Shown here one piece after another: positions 51,783 through 59,966 of a stretch of DNA of 64,000 nt. The stretch comes from JAJXZJ01 sp050012855 (GTDB lineage Bacteria; Verrucomicrobiota; Verrucomicrobiia; Limisphaerales; J093). Below the pieces are notes generated by a model. That model ran no database searches and was not told the DNA's origin. It saw only the letters and a list, made by a program, of their open reading frames with translations. A program made the translations under genes and the position numbers. How positions within the stretch are numbered: the first letter of the stretch is position 1; each line of letters opens with the position of its first letter. The stretch spans positions 1 through 64,000 of the forward strand of contig JBEKGJ010000008.1 of assembly GCA_050012855.1 (NCBI GenBank). Direction: 5' to 3'.

Positions 51783-52052
51783 GGGGAAAGCGTAGCCCGA
51801 CTTTCGATCCTGGGAAGGCATTTTGACTGTACTGCGTCAGTGACGGCGGGATTGGATCGGTTCACGATGAACTGAACAGGAGATCGTAAGGATGGCGCGT
51901 TGGGTTGACCGCGAGTGCATCGAGGGCTCGGGTGAACGCCGTCAACCCGTTGTCGGTTCGCTTGCGGAGTGTGTGGCAGGGCAATCCCCGCCGTCACTGG
52001 CGCATTAACCAAGCGCCCGGCACACAGCGGTTGGCGGCCGGAAGCGCGGCGT
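51783..52052. other. Intergenic space, nothing recognised
   Basis: 270 bases between the start of pyrF and the stop of the helicase gene. TTTTGACTGTACTGCGTCAG (51821-51840) near the pyrF start could contribute to a promoter, but no confident elements or repeats were seen. Confidence 0.4.
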
Positions 52053-54200
52053 TCATTGCCACACCGCCGGCGTCTGGAGACTCCATTCGTCGAGCAGTTC
52101 GCGCGGCAGTTCCCGCAAGAAGCGCGAGGGCTGTTGAAACACGTCGCCGCCCGACGCGCCCGTGGTCCGGACCAGCGGAAAACTCAGGTACAGCTCGTTT
52201 TTCGCCCGGGTGATGGCGACGTAAAACAACCGCCGTTCCTCCTCCTCGCCTTCCGGCGACGCGGTGGACCGCGCCGAGGGAAACAGCCCGTCGCAGAGCA
52301 TGATCACGAACACCACGCCAAATTCCAGCCCCTTGGCCTGGTGAATCGTCGAGAGCCGCAGCCGTTCGTCGTCGCGCGCGGCGGCGGCGGCGTCCGCCTC
52401 GGCCTCGATGTTGGTGAGGAGCGCGAGCTGGGCGAGAAAATCCTCAAGGCCGGCAAACTGCCGGGCAAACGCCGCAAGCTGCCCGACGTCCTCCAGCCGC
52501 GCGGCGTAGTTTGCGAACGTCCGCTGGAGGTACTCCTCGTAAACGGCCTCGACGACCAGTTCGATCATGCGGGCCGGGTTGCCGCGTGCGGCGGGGGCTT
52601 CGAGCTGGGCCACCGTGGCGATGAATTGCGCCCAGGCCACGGCGGCCTTCTTCGGCACCGCATCGGCCACCGCCTGCAGCGCCGTGGCGACGGGAGCCGG
52701 GCTGAGGGTTGAGGGTTGAGGGCTGAGGGTTGAGCGGGCCGGGGCAGTCCCGGCGTCCTTGGTGTCGGATTCGGGCAGCGGACCCGCTTCGGGCGGCCGA
52801 TCACTCGTCTCGGCCGCCGGACTTGGCGCGGCGGACCTGGCGGCGACGCCCGCGAAGCGTCCCCACAGCTTGTCGGCCCCCTTGGGACCGATCCCCGGCA
52901 GCATCCGCGCCAGGCGTTTGAAGGCGAGTTCGTCGCGCGGGTTGGCCGCGATCCGCAGATAGGCGGCGATATCCTTGACGTGCGCCTGCTCGAAGAACCG
53001 GATGCCGCTGGTGATGCTGAACGGGATGTTGCGCCGGGTCAGTTCGAGCTGCAGTTCCAGCGCATGGAAATGCGACCGGTAAAGGACGGCCATGTCTGCG
53101 AGACGCAGGCCTTCCTCGCGGAGTTCCAGCGCCCGCTGGGCAACGAAGGCGGCCTGTGCGCCGGCGTCGGGGCACACTACCAGCACCGGCTTGGGACCGG
53201 TCGCCCGCATCGGCACGAGTTGCTTCGGATGCTGCTTGAGATTCGGCGCGATCGCGGCATTCGCCAGGGTGAGGATTTCCGGGGTGCTGCGGTAGTTGGT
53301 TTCGATCTTATAGACCTTCGCCCCGGGGTGGCGGTCGGCGAAGCGCAGGATGTTGAGGAAGTTCGCGCCGCGCCACGAATAGATGCTCTGCGAATCATCC
53401 CCCACCGCCATGACGTTGTGGTGCCTGGCCGCCAGCAGATCAATCAGGTCGCTCTGAAGCTGGTTGGTGTCCTGGTATTCGTCCACCAGGATGAACTGGA
53501 ACCGGCGCTGGTAATGCTCGCCCACGTCGTCATGTTCGCGCAAAAGCCGCAGCCAGAGCACCAGCAGATCGTCGAAATCCACGACGCCGCCGGCCCGCTT
53601 GCGGTCGGTATAGCGCTGCTGCAATTCCGTGATCTGTCCGGCAAGCTGGAGAAAGTACGGGAACTGCCGCTCGAGCACCTGCGGCACGCTCCGGTCGGTG
53701 TTCACCGCCAGCGAGTAAATCTCGCCCAGCACGTCCGCCTTGGGGAAACGGGTCGCCTTCACGTCAATCTCCGCCTCACCCAGGCAGGCGTTGAGCAGTT
53801 CCCCGGCATCGGCGCGGTCGAGGATGGTGAAATCGCGGCGGTAGCCCAGCAGCTCGGCGTGGCGGCGGAGGAAGCGATGGCCGATGGCGTGGAATGTGCC
53901 GCCCCACAGGGCCTCGAACGGCTGCCCCAGGAGGCTGGCGACGCGACCCATCATTTCCTTCGCCGCCTTGTTGGTGAAGGTCAACAGGAGGATGGCCTCC
54001 GGCGGAATGCCCTGTTCGATGAGCCAGGCGACGCGGTAAGTCAGCGTGCGGGTCTTGCCCGCGCCGGCGCCGGCAAGCACGAGTGCGGGGCCGGGCAGCG
54101 CCGTGACCGCCGCGAGCTGCTGGGGATTCAATTCGCGGGCGTAGTCAATCTGCAACTCGACTGGCGGCCGGAACGGCTGCAGCACATAATCACGCGCCAT
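52053..54200 (-). CDS. UvrD/PcrA-family superfamily 1 DNA helicase
   Basis: 715 residues from ATG 54200. Helicase motifs in order: Q motif LNPQQLAAV, Walker A AGAGAGKT (43-50), TFTNKAAKEM, GTFHAIGHRFLR, Walker B ILVDEYQDTN, VGDDSQSIYSWRGA, NYRSTPEIL, STIHQAKGLEF and LFYVAITRAK. It is a 3'-5' helicase for repair/replication. Domain 2B is interrupted at residues ~455-505 by a Pro/Ser/Thr-rich stretch (ETSDRPPEAGPLPESDTKDA, then RSTLSPQPSTLSPAP), the last part encoded by the GTTGAG repeat. Motifs are intact, so it is probably functional. Divergent from the GH10 gene (135 bp). Confidence 0.92.
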   Translation of the reverse strand: MARDYVLQPFRPPVELQIDYARELNPQQLAAVTALPGPALVLAGAGAGKTRTLTYRVAWLIEQGIPPEAILLLTFTNKAAKEMMGRVASLLGQPFEALWGGTFHAIGHRFLRRHAELLGYRRDFTILDRADAGELLNACLGEAEIDVKATRFPKADVLGEIYSLAVNTDRSVPQVLERQFPYFLQLAGQITELQQRYTDRKRAGGVVDFDDLLVLWLRLLREHDDVGEHYQRRFQFILVDEYQDTNQLQSDLIDLLAARHHNVMAVGDDSQSIYSWRGANFLNILRFADRHPGAKVYKIETNYRSTPEILTLANAAIAPNLKQHPKQLVPMRATGPKPVLVVCPDAGAQAAFVAQRALELREEGLRLADMAVLYRSHFHALELQLELTRRNIPFSITSGIRFFEQAHVKDIAAYLRIAANPRDELAFKRLARMLPGIGPKGADKLWGRFAGVAARSAAPSPAAETSDRPPEAGPLPESDTKDAGTAPARSTLSPQPSTLSPAPVATALQAVADAVPKKAAVAWAQFIATVAQLEAPAARGNPARMIELVVEAVYEEYLQRTFANYAARLEDVGQLAAFARQFAGLEDFLAQLALLTNIEAEADAAAAARDDERLRLSTIHQAKGLEFGVVFVIMLCDGLFPSARSTASPEGEEEERRLFYVAITRAKNELYLSFPLVRTTGASGGDVFQQPSRFLRELPRELLDEWSLQTPAVWQ
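52701..52735 (-). repeat. GTTGAG/CTGAGG repeat inside the helicase gene
   Basis: GCTGAGGGTTGAGGGTTGAG followed by GGCTGAGGGTTGAG on the plus strand, reading in frame as STLSPQPSTLSP in the helicase. Same word family as in the kinase gene (31907-31958) and in several intergenic spaces. Confidence 0.82.
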
Positions 54201-54335
54201 GGTCCCAATTCAACCGGCAAAGATGGCGACGCGGAAGGAAAAACGCGCCGTGACACGCGCGGCTTAAGCCGGCACCCTGACCGCCGCCGTCCAAAACGTC
54301 GTCCAAGGGACGGTCGAACCGGAATCGCCGCCAAG

Positions 54336-55658
54336 ATGAAACCGATCAAACGCCGTTCGTTCCTCCGCCGCACGGGCGCCGCCGCGTTGTTGCTGGCCGT
54401 GCCCGCCGCCGCCCGCCGGACCGCCGCCGCCGGGGACGACGCGGATGAAGACCTGCTGGCCCAGGCACGGGAGGGCATCGCGCGCCACCGTCAGGCGCCC
54501 GCCACGATCACGGTCCGCGACCACCGCGGCCGGCCGGTTCACGGGGCGACCGTGCGGGTCGAACAGCTCCGCCACGATTTTCTGTTTGGCTGCAATTGCT
54601 TCAACTTCGCCCACCTCCCGACGCCCGAGCTTGAGGAGGCTTACCGGGCACGATTCGCGGCGCTGCTGAACTACGCCACGCTCGGCTTCTACTGGCCGAT
54701 GTACGAACCGCAGCGCGGCGTGCCGCTTTACAATTATACGGACCAGGTCCTCGCCTGGACCCGCGGGCAGGGCATCGCCTGCAAGGGCCACCCCCTGGTC
54801 TGGGATTTCGCCGACCCGAAGTGGCTGCCGCGCGAGTTCGCGGAAATCCGCGCGCTCTCCCACGGCCGTGTCCACGACTGCATCGCGCGCTTCAAGGGTC
54901 GGATCAACTATTGGGACGTGGTGAACGAGCCGACCGCGCTGGGGCGCTTTGGCACCCGGCTGGGCGAATGGGCGCAGTCGTTGGGCGCCGTGCCTTACGT
55001 GAAGGAACATTTGCGCGTCGCCCGCGACACCGCGCCCGACGCGACCTTCCTCGTCAACGATTACCGCACCGATCCGCCCTATTTCGAGATCCTCAACGCG
55101 CTCCGCGAAGACGGTCGCCTCATCTTCGACACGATCGGCATTCAAAGCCACATGCACGCCGGCACCTGGTCGCTGACTGAAACCTTTAAGATTTGCGATC
55201 GTCACGCCCGGCTCGGTCTGCCCGTCCACTTCACGGAGACCACGATCGTCAGCACGCTCCAGCCAAGCGGTGAGAAGAACTGGCATCCGACCAGCCCGGA
55301 AGGTGAGGCGCGGCAGGCGGATTACGTCCCAAAATTCTACACGATGCTGTTCGGCCACCCCGCCGTGGAGGCCGTCACCTGGTGGGATTTCTCGGATCGC
55401 AACGCGTGGATGGGGGCGCCCGCCGGCCTCGTCCGCGCCGACATGTCGCCCAAGCCGGTCTATGAACGGCTGCACGCGCTGATCAAAGGAGAATGGTGGA
55501 CCAACACCTCCGGACGCACACAGGCGAACGGCGAGTTCCGGCTGCGCACCTTTCACGGGGAGCATCGGATCACGGTCGAAGCCCCGGACGGTCGGACGGT
55601 TTCGCAGGCGGTACGCTGGTCGCGGGGCGCGGAACATCGGACGTTCGTGATCGTGTGA
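54336..55658 (+). CDS. GH10 endo-beta-1,4-xylanase, exported
   Basis: 440 residues from ATG 54336. A twin-arginine-like signal (KRRSFLRRTGAAALLLAVPA) precedes an N-terminal beta segment (ITVRDHRGRPVHGATVRVEQ). The GH10 barrel follows: LFGCNCFNFAHLP, FYWPMYEPQRGVPLYNYTD, GQGIACKGHPLVWDF, acid/base Glu198 in WDVVNEP, DTIGIQSHMHAGTW, nucleophile Glu301 in VHFTETTI and VTWWDFSDRNAW. It hydrolyses xylan backbone. The short C-terminal extension (ITVEAPDGRTVSQAV) resembles a beta domain. The lyase gene follows 119 bp downstream on the same strand. Confidence 0.92.
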   Translation: MKPIKRRSFLRRTGAAALLLAVPAAARRTAAAGDDADEDLLAQAREGIARHRQAPATITVRDHRGRPVHGATVRVEQLRHDFLFGCNCFNFAHLPTPELEEAYRARFAALLNYATLGFYWPMYEPQRGVPLYNYTDQVLAWTRGQGIACKGHPLVWDFADPKWLPREFAEIRALSHGRVHDCIARFKGRINYWDVVNEPTALGRFGTRLGEWAQSLGAVPYVKEHLRVARDTAPDATFLVNDYRTDPPYFEILNALREDGRLIFDTIGIQSHMHAGTWSLTETFKICDRHARLGLPVHFTETTIVSTLQPSGEKNWHPTSPEGEARQADYVPKFYTMLFGHPAVEAVTWWDFSDRNAWMGAPAGLVRADMSPKPVYERLHALIKGEWWTNTSGRTQANGEFRLRTFHGEHRITVEAPDGRTVSQAVRWSRGAEHRTFVIV

Positions 55659-55777
55659 AGGGAAGCGGGGGCGCCCACCGACGACGCTGCCCAGCGGACT
55701 TTGTCGTCTCAACCTGGCGAGCTGACCTTGGCGGAATTTGGTTGAACAGCGAGCGCTGTCGCGGCGTCATTTCTGTC

Positions 55778-57676
55778 ATGACCAGCCCATTCCGCCACCG
55801 GCTCGCGCCCGTCTCGGTCACGCTCTTCCTTGTTGCTTCCACCGTCGTTGCCGCCGAGATGACGACCGAGATTCCGATCCCGGCGGCGGCGGCGATCCTC
55901 GCGAAACTGCGGCCGGGCCACCCGCGGCTGCTGGCAACGGCCGACGATTTTGCACAACTCAAGGAGCGCGTGAAAGACGACGCCACGTTGAAGCGATGGC
56001 ACGCCAAACTCGTCGCCCGCGCCGATCACATCCTGCGCGAGCCGCCTTCCAAGTACGCAATCCCCGACGGCCTGCGGTTGCTGGACACCAGCCGTCGCGT
56101 GGTGGATCGCGTCTATACGCTGGCGCTGCTCTACCGGCTCGACGGCGACCGCCGTTACGCCGACCGCGCGTGGCTCGAGCTGGAGGCTGCGGCGAACTTC
56201 AAAGACTGGAACCCGCGCCACTTCCTCGACACGGCCGAGATGACGCACGGCTTCGCGATCGGTTATGACTGGCTTTACGACGTGTGGAGCGACGACCAAC
56301 GCGTCACCCTGCGCCGGGCAATGGTCGAGAAGGGCCTGCGTCCGGGCGTGGAAAGCTATCGCAGCCATCCATCCTACGGCTGGTGGACCACCGCGAAACA
56401 CAACTGGAACCAGGTCTGCAATGGCGGCCTCGGCATGGGCGCGCTGGCACTCGCCGACGTGGAACCGGAACTGGCCGGCGAGTTTCTCCACGCCGCGCTC
56501 GGATCGCTTCAACTCCCGATGCGCGAGTTCGCCCCCGACGGCGCGTGGGCCGAAGGTCCGGGCTATTGGGATTACGCGACCGAATACAACGTCGTTTTCC
56601 TCGCTGCGCTCCAGAGCGCGCTGGGCACGGACTTCGGGCTGTCGGATCTGCCCGGTTTCGATCATACCGGCCAGTTCCCGCTCTTCCTGACCGGCCCCAC
56701 CGGCCGCACGTTCAACTACGCCGACGGCGACGACGATCCCATCCGCGCGCCGCAAATGTTCTGGCTGGCGCGGCGCTTTCACCTGGCCGGTTTCGCCCGT
56801 TACGAACTCGCCGCCGCCTCGCCGCATCCGCTCGACCTGCTCTGGTTCGATCCGCGTTCCCCCGGCACGAACACGGCGTCGGCGCAGCTCAATGCCCTCT
56901 TTCGCGGCGCGAATGTCGCGACGCTGCGCAGCGCGTGGGACGATCCCAACGCCGTGTTTGTCGGTTTCAAGGGCGGTGACAACCAGGCCAACCACAGCCA
57001 TCTCGATCTCGGGACGTTCGTGCTCGACGCGCTGGGCGTTCGCTGGGCCGTGGACCTCGGCGCCGACGATTACAATCTGCCGGGCTATTTCGGCGGGGAG
57101 CGCTGGACCTACTACCGCTTGCGCGCTGAAGGCCACAACACGCTCGTAATCAATCCCGGTGCGGGTCCGGACCAGGATCCGAAAGCGGCGGCGAAAATCG
57201 GGCGCTACGATGGCAAGAACGCGGATCACGCGTTTGCCGTTGCCGACCTCTCGGCCGCCTATGCCGGCTCCGCGCAACGCGTGAACCGTGGCGTTGCGCT
57301 GCTCGATCGCGGCCAGGTGTTGGTGCAGGATGAGCTCGAAGCGAAGCAGCCAGCGGAAGTCTGGTGGTTCTTCCACACGCCGGCGGAAATCACGCTCAGT
57401 GACGACGGCACGACCGCCATGCTCACGCAAAAAGGTCAGCGGTTGGTCGCCCGCCTGCTTGCGCCCGCGAAGGCCCGCTTCACGGTGATGGACGCGCAAT
57501 CGCTGCCAACGTCGCCACACCCGGAAAAGCAGGCGGCCAACGCCAGCATCAAGAAGCTGGCGATCCACCTCGGCGGTGTCGCGGATTTGCGCCTGGCGGT
57601 TTTGCTGACGCCGGTCAAACCGGGCGACAATGCGCCGTTGAAGGCGCCCAAGTTGACTCCGCTCCGCGACTGGTGA
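55778..57676 (+). CDS. Heparinase II/III-type polysaccharide lyase, secreted
   Basis: 632 residues from ATG 55778, with signal peptide MTSPFRHRLAPVSVTLFLVA. The N-terminal (alpha/alpha) toroid has HPRLLATADDFAQLKERV, DTAEMTHGFAIGYDWLYDVW, HNWNQVCNGGLGMGALALAD and DGAWAEGPGYWDYATEYNV. The C-terminal beta-sandwich of the heparinase II/III family has NQANHSHLDLGTFVLDALGV, then WAVDLGADDYNLPGYF and RAEGHNTLVINPG. The Tyr, His and Asn of the lyase centre are present in GYWDYATEY, AEGHNT and KHNWNQ. It probably cleaves a uronic-acid-containing polymer (alginate, heparinoid or oligo-alginate); substrate not determinable from sequence alone. Confidence 0.87.
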   Translation: MTSPFRHRLAPVSVTLFLVASTVVAAEMTTEIPIPAAAAILAKLRPGHPRLLATADDFAQLKERVKDDATLKRWHAKLVARADHILREPPSKYAIPDGLRLLDTSRRVVDRVYTLALLYRLDGDRRYADRAWLELEAAANFKDWNPRHFLDTAEMTHGFAIGYDWLYDVWSDDQRVTLRRAMVEKGLRPGVESYRSHPSYGWWTTAKHNWNQVCNGGLGMGALALADVEPELAGEFLHAALGSLQLPMREFAPDGAWAEGPGYWDYATEYNVVFLAALQSALGTDFGLSDLPGFDHTGQFPLFLTGPTGRTFNYADGDDDPIRAPQMFWLARRFHLAGFARYELAAASPHPLDLLWFDPRSPGTNTASAQLNALFRGANVATLRSAWDDPNAVFVGFKGGDNQANHSHLDLGTFVLDALGVRWAVDLGADDYNLPGYFGGERWTYYRLRAEGHNTLVINPGAGPDQDPKAAAKIGRYDGKNADHAFAVADLSAAYAGSAQRVNRGVALLDRGQVLVQDELEAKQPAEVWWFFHTPAEITLSDDGTTAMLTQKGQRLVARLLAPAKARFTVMDAQSLPTSPHPEKQAANASIKKLAIHLGGVADLRLAVLLTPVKPGDNAPLKAPKLTPLRDW

Positions 57677-58074
57677 TGGCGTTGCGGCAGCGCTGGGCTG
57701 CTGCCTGGCCCAAATAGGGGGACACGCCGCAGCGCGTCCCTGATTCGACATACGGTGGGTCGCGGACCGCCGGGCCGCGATTGGGAAATGGGAGCGCGCC
57801 CGTCTCGGGTGCAGCCGACGGCGTCCTCGCCGTCGGCATCCCACTTTGCGACCACTCCCGCGCTGAAGGAGCGTACGACCTCATCCGACGGTCCTGCTGT
57901 TCGCCGTGGGGGCGCGGCGAACCGCAGGCGGGGCGCCCAATGCCGCTAGGGTTCCTCGCGGAAGCCGACCAGCCGGAGTTTGGCGGTGGTGCAAAACGAC
58001 CTTGCCGCCCGCGAAAACGATGTTGACTTGGCCGCTGAAGCAGGCACAGTGGCCGTCTTTGATTTGCAGAAAGA
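57677..58074. repeat. Intergenic space with palindromic repeats upstream of rplM
   Basis: About 400 bases without a gene. GGCAGC/GCTGCC hairpin at ~57686-57706; GGGGACACGCCGCAGCGCGT then CCC at 57718-57740 (copy of 25261-25283); and a block at 57785-57875 with GGGAGCGCG and a perfect hairpin CCGACGGCG-TCCTC-GCCGTCGG, related to the multi-hairpin element at 26502-26605. The rplM promoter and leader lie in 57940-58074. Confidence 0.65.
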
Positions 58075-58509
58075 ATGAAAACGTATCTGCCGAAAGTGGA
58101 TTTGAATGCCCGCAAATGGCATGTGGTTGATGCCGACGGGAAGGTGCTCGGCCGCCTGGCGGTCGAGGTCGCCAATGTCCTGCGCGGTAAAGACAAGCCC
58201 GTCTATACGCCGCATATTGACGCGGGCGATTTCGTCGTTGTCATCAACGCCGAGAAGGTCGTCCTGACCGGCAAAAAGGAGACGGACAAACAATACATGA
58301 GCTACTCCGGCTGGAAGGGCGGCGAGAAATACCGGTCGGTGGCGCAGGTCCGCGCCAAGCAACCCGAACGCCTGATCATGCACGCCGTCAAGGGCATGAT
58401 CCCGAAAAACCGTCTGGGCGACCGGCTGTTGACCAAGCTCAAGGTTTACCGCGGCAGTGCGCATCCGCACTCGGCCCAGCAACCGGCTCCGTTGACCCTC
58501 TCCAATTAG
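58075..58509 (+). CDS. rplM: 50S ribosomal protein L13
   Basis: 144 residues, normal length. MKTYLPKVDLNARKWHVVDA, DGKVLGRLAVEVANVLRGKD, KPVYTPHIDAGDFVVVINAE, LTGKKETDKQY, AVKGMIPKNRLGDRLLTKLK and VYRGSAHPHSAQQP are all L13 signatures. It binds 23S rRNA early in 50S assembly. Cotranscribed with rpsI after 20 bp, the standard bacterial pair. Confidence 0.98.
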   Translation: MKTYLPKVDLNARKWHVVDADGKVLGRLAVEVANVLRGKDKPVYTPHIDAGDFVVVINAEKVVLTGKKETDKQYMSYSGWKGGEKYRSVAQVRAKQPERLIMHAVKGMIPKNRLGDRLLTKLKVYRGSAHPHSAQQPAPLTLSN

Positions 58510-58529
58510 TTCGCCTCCTCTTTGCTTTT

Positions 58530-58925
58530 ATGGCCCAAGTCACTGAATTCCTCGGCACCGGCCGCCGGAAAACCGCCGTTGCCCGCGTTCGCCTTGCGCC
58601 CGGTTCGGGCAAAATCACCGTCAACGGCCGCACCTTCGAGAATTACTTCCCCACCGAAGTCCAGCGCGCCGTCGTTTCCCAGCCGCTGACCCTCACCGAA
58701 ACCGCGGCCAAGTTCGACGTCCGCGTCAACGTCGCCGGCGGCGGTCCCGACGGCCAGGCCGGTGCGGTGCGGCACGGCATTTCCCGCGCGCTGCTCAAGG
58801 CGGATGCCAACCTGCGGCCGGCGCTCAAGGCCGAGGGGTTGCTCACCCGCGACCCGCGCGAGCGCGAGCGCAAGAAATACGGCCAGCCCGGCGCCCGCAA
58901 GCGCTTCCAGTTCAGCAAGCGCTAG
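58530..58925 (+). CDS. rpsI: 30S ribosomal protein S9
   Basis: 131 residues. GTGRRKTAVARVRLAPGSGK, ITVNGRTFENYFPTE, VRVNVAGGGPDGQAGAVRHG, ISRALLKADANLRPALKAEG, LLTRDPRERERKKYGQPGAR and C-terminal KRFQFSKR, whose basic tail reaches the tRNA in the P site. Second gene of the rplM-rpsI operon, which ends at a hairpin terminator. Confidence 0.98.
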   Translation: MAQVTEFLGTGRRKTAVARVRLAPGSGKITVNGRTFENYFPTEVQRAVVSQPLTLTETAAKFDVRVNVAGGGPDGQAGAVRHGISRALLKADANLRPALKAEGLLTRDPRERERKKYGQPGARKRFQFSKR

Positions 58926-58946
58926 ACGGCCCTTGCGACTTTCCCA

Positions 58947-58976
58947 CCCTGCGGTCCGCGCCGCAGGGTTCTTTGT
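58947..58976 (+). terminator. Rho-independent terminator of rplM-rpsI
   Basis: Perfect 8-bp stem CCCTGCGG/CCGCAGGG (58947-58954 and 58961-58968) with a six-base loop TCCGCG, followed by TTCTTTGT. It lies 21 bp after the rpsI stop, in the right orientation. Confidence 0.85.
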
Positions 58977-59036
58977 CGCCCGCCGCCGCCGATTCCAGGC
59001 TTGGCAGACCGACTGCATTCGCGCTAAGAACCGGCT

Positions 59037-59966
59037 GTGCCGGAAACCCGCCCCATCTCGCCCGCCACGCGCTATTGCGCCGTGCTCGGCCACCCGATCC
59101 GGCACTCCGCCTCGCCGGCCATGCAGAACGCCGGCCTCGCCGCGCTGGGTCTCGACTGGCGCTACCTGGCCTTCGACGTGCCCCCGGCCGACCTGCCGAG
59201 CGCCCTCGCCGCCGCCCGCGCCCTCCGCTTCATCGGCCTCAACCTCACCGTCCCCCACAAGCTCCTGGCCGTGGATCTCGTGGACGCGCTCGACGCTTCC
59301 GCACAGACCTGGGGGGCGGTCAACACCGTCCGTTTCGAAGCGCGTAATGATCACGGCGAGTGGCAGGGACTCGCCGGTTTTGCGGAACCGCCGGCCACCG
59401 GAATCCGCACCCACGGTTTCAACACCGATGCCGAGGCCATCACGCGGGCACTGCGCGAGGACCTCGGGCTCGAGCCGCGTGGCGCGCGCGTGGTCCTGCT
59501 CGGCGCCGGCGGGGCCGGCCGCACCGCGGCATTGAAACTGGCCAGCGCCGGCGTCGCCGAGTTGTTCCTGGTCAACCGCACGACCGACAAAGCCGAAGCG
59601 CTGCGCGCCGAAATTCAAAGCCGCTTCCCGGCGGTGCGCGCGGCGGTGGGCTACCCGCCCGGCGAGGTGGACCTCCTGCTGAACGCCACCTCCCTCGGAC
59701 TCAAGGCGGACGATCCCTCGCCGCTGGATCCGGCGGTCTTCGCGCTCCGCCAGGCGCGCGCGGTGTTCGACATGATTTACCGGCCGGCGGCGACGCCGTT
59801 GCTGCGGGCGGCGCAGGCGGCCGGTTGCCGGACGGCCAACGGCCTCGGCATGCTGCTCTACCAGGGCGCCCGGGCGCTGGAAATCTGGACCGGCCGCCCG
59901 GCACCCGTGGCCGTCATGCGCCGCGCGCTCGAGGAAAATCTCTACGGCGGAGCGGACCATGTTTGA
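59037..59966 (+). CDS. aroE: Shikimate dehydrogenase
   Basis: 309 residues from GTG 59037 (VPETRPISPATRYCAVLGHP). Substrate-binding motif IRHSASPAMQNAGL (Ser-x-Ser-x-x-x-His/Asn type), NLTVPHKLLAVDLVD with the catalytic Lys, WGAVNTV, GFNTDAEA and the NADP Rossmann loop LLGAGGAGRTAALKLA with NRTTDKAE. End motif GLGMLLYQGARALEIWTG. It reduces 3-dehydroshikimate. Slightly longer than typical (about 270-290). The prepilin peptidase gene overlaps its 3' end by 8 bp; aroC lies nearby on the other strand. Confidence 0.95.
   Translation: MPETRPISPATRYCAVLGHPIRHSASPAMQNAGLAALGLDWRYLAFDVPPADLPSALAAARALRFIGLNLTVPHKLLAVDLVDALDASAQTWGAVNTVRFEARNDHGEWQGLAGFAEPPATGIRTHGFNTDAEAITRALREDLGLEPRGARVVLLGAGGAGRTAALKLASAGVAELFLVNRTTDKAEALRAEIQSRFPAVRAAVGYPPGEVDLLLNATSLGLKADDPSPLDPAVFALRQARAVFDMIYRPAATPLLRAAQAAGCRTANGLGMLLYQGARALEIWTGRPAPVAVMRRALEENLYGGADHV

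Noticed and set aside
54264..55712. Minus-strand open frame of ~480 codons opposite the GH10 gene
   Set aside because: No recognisable motifs; it is the antisense shadow of a well-supported xylanase.
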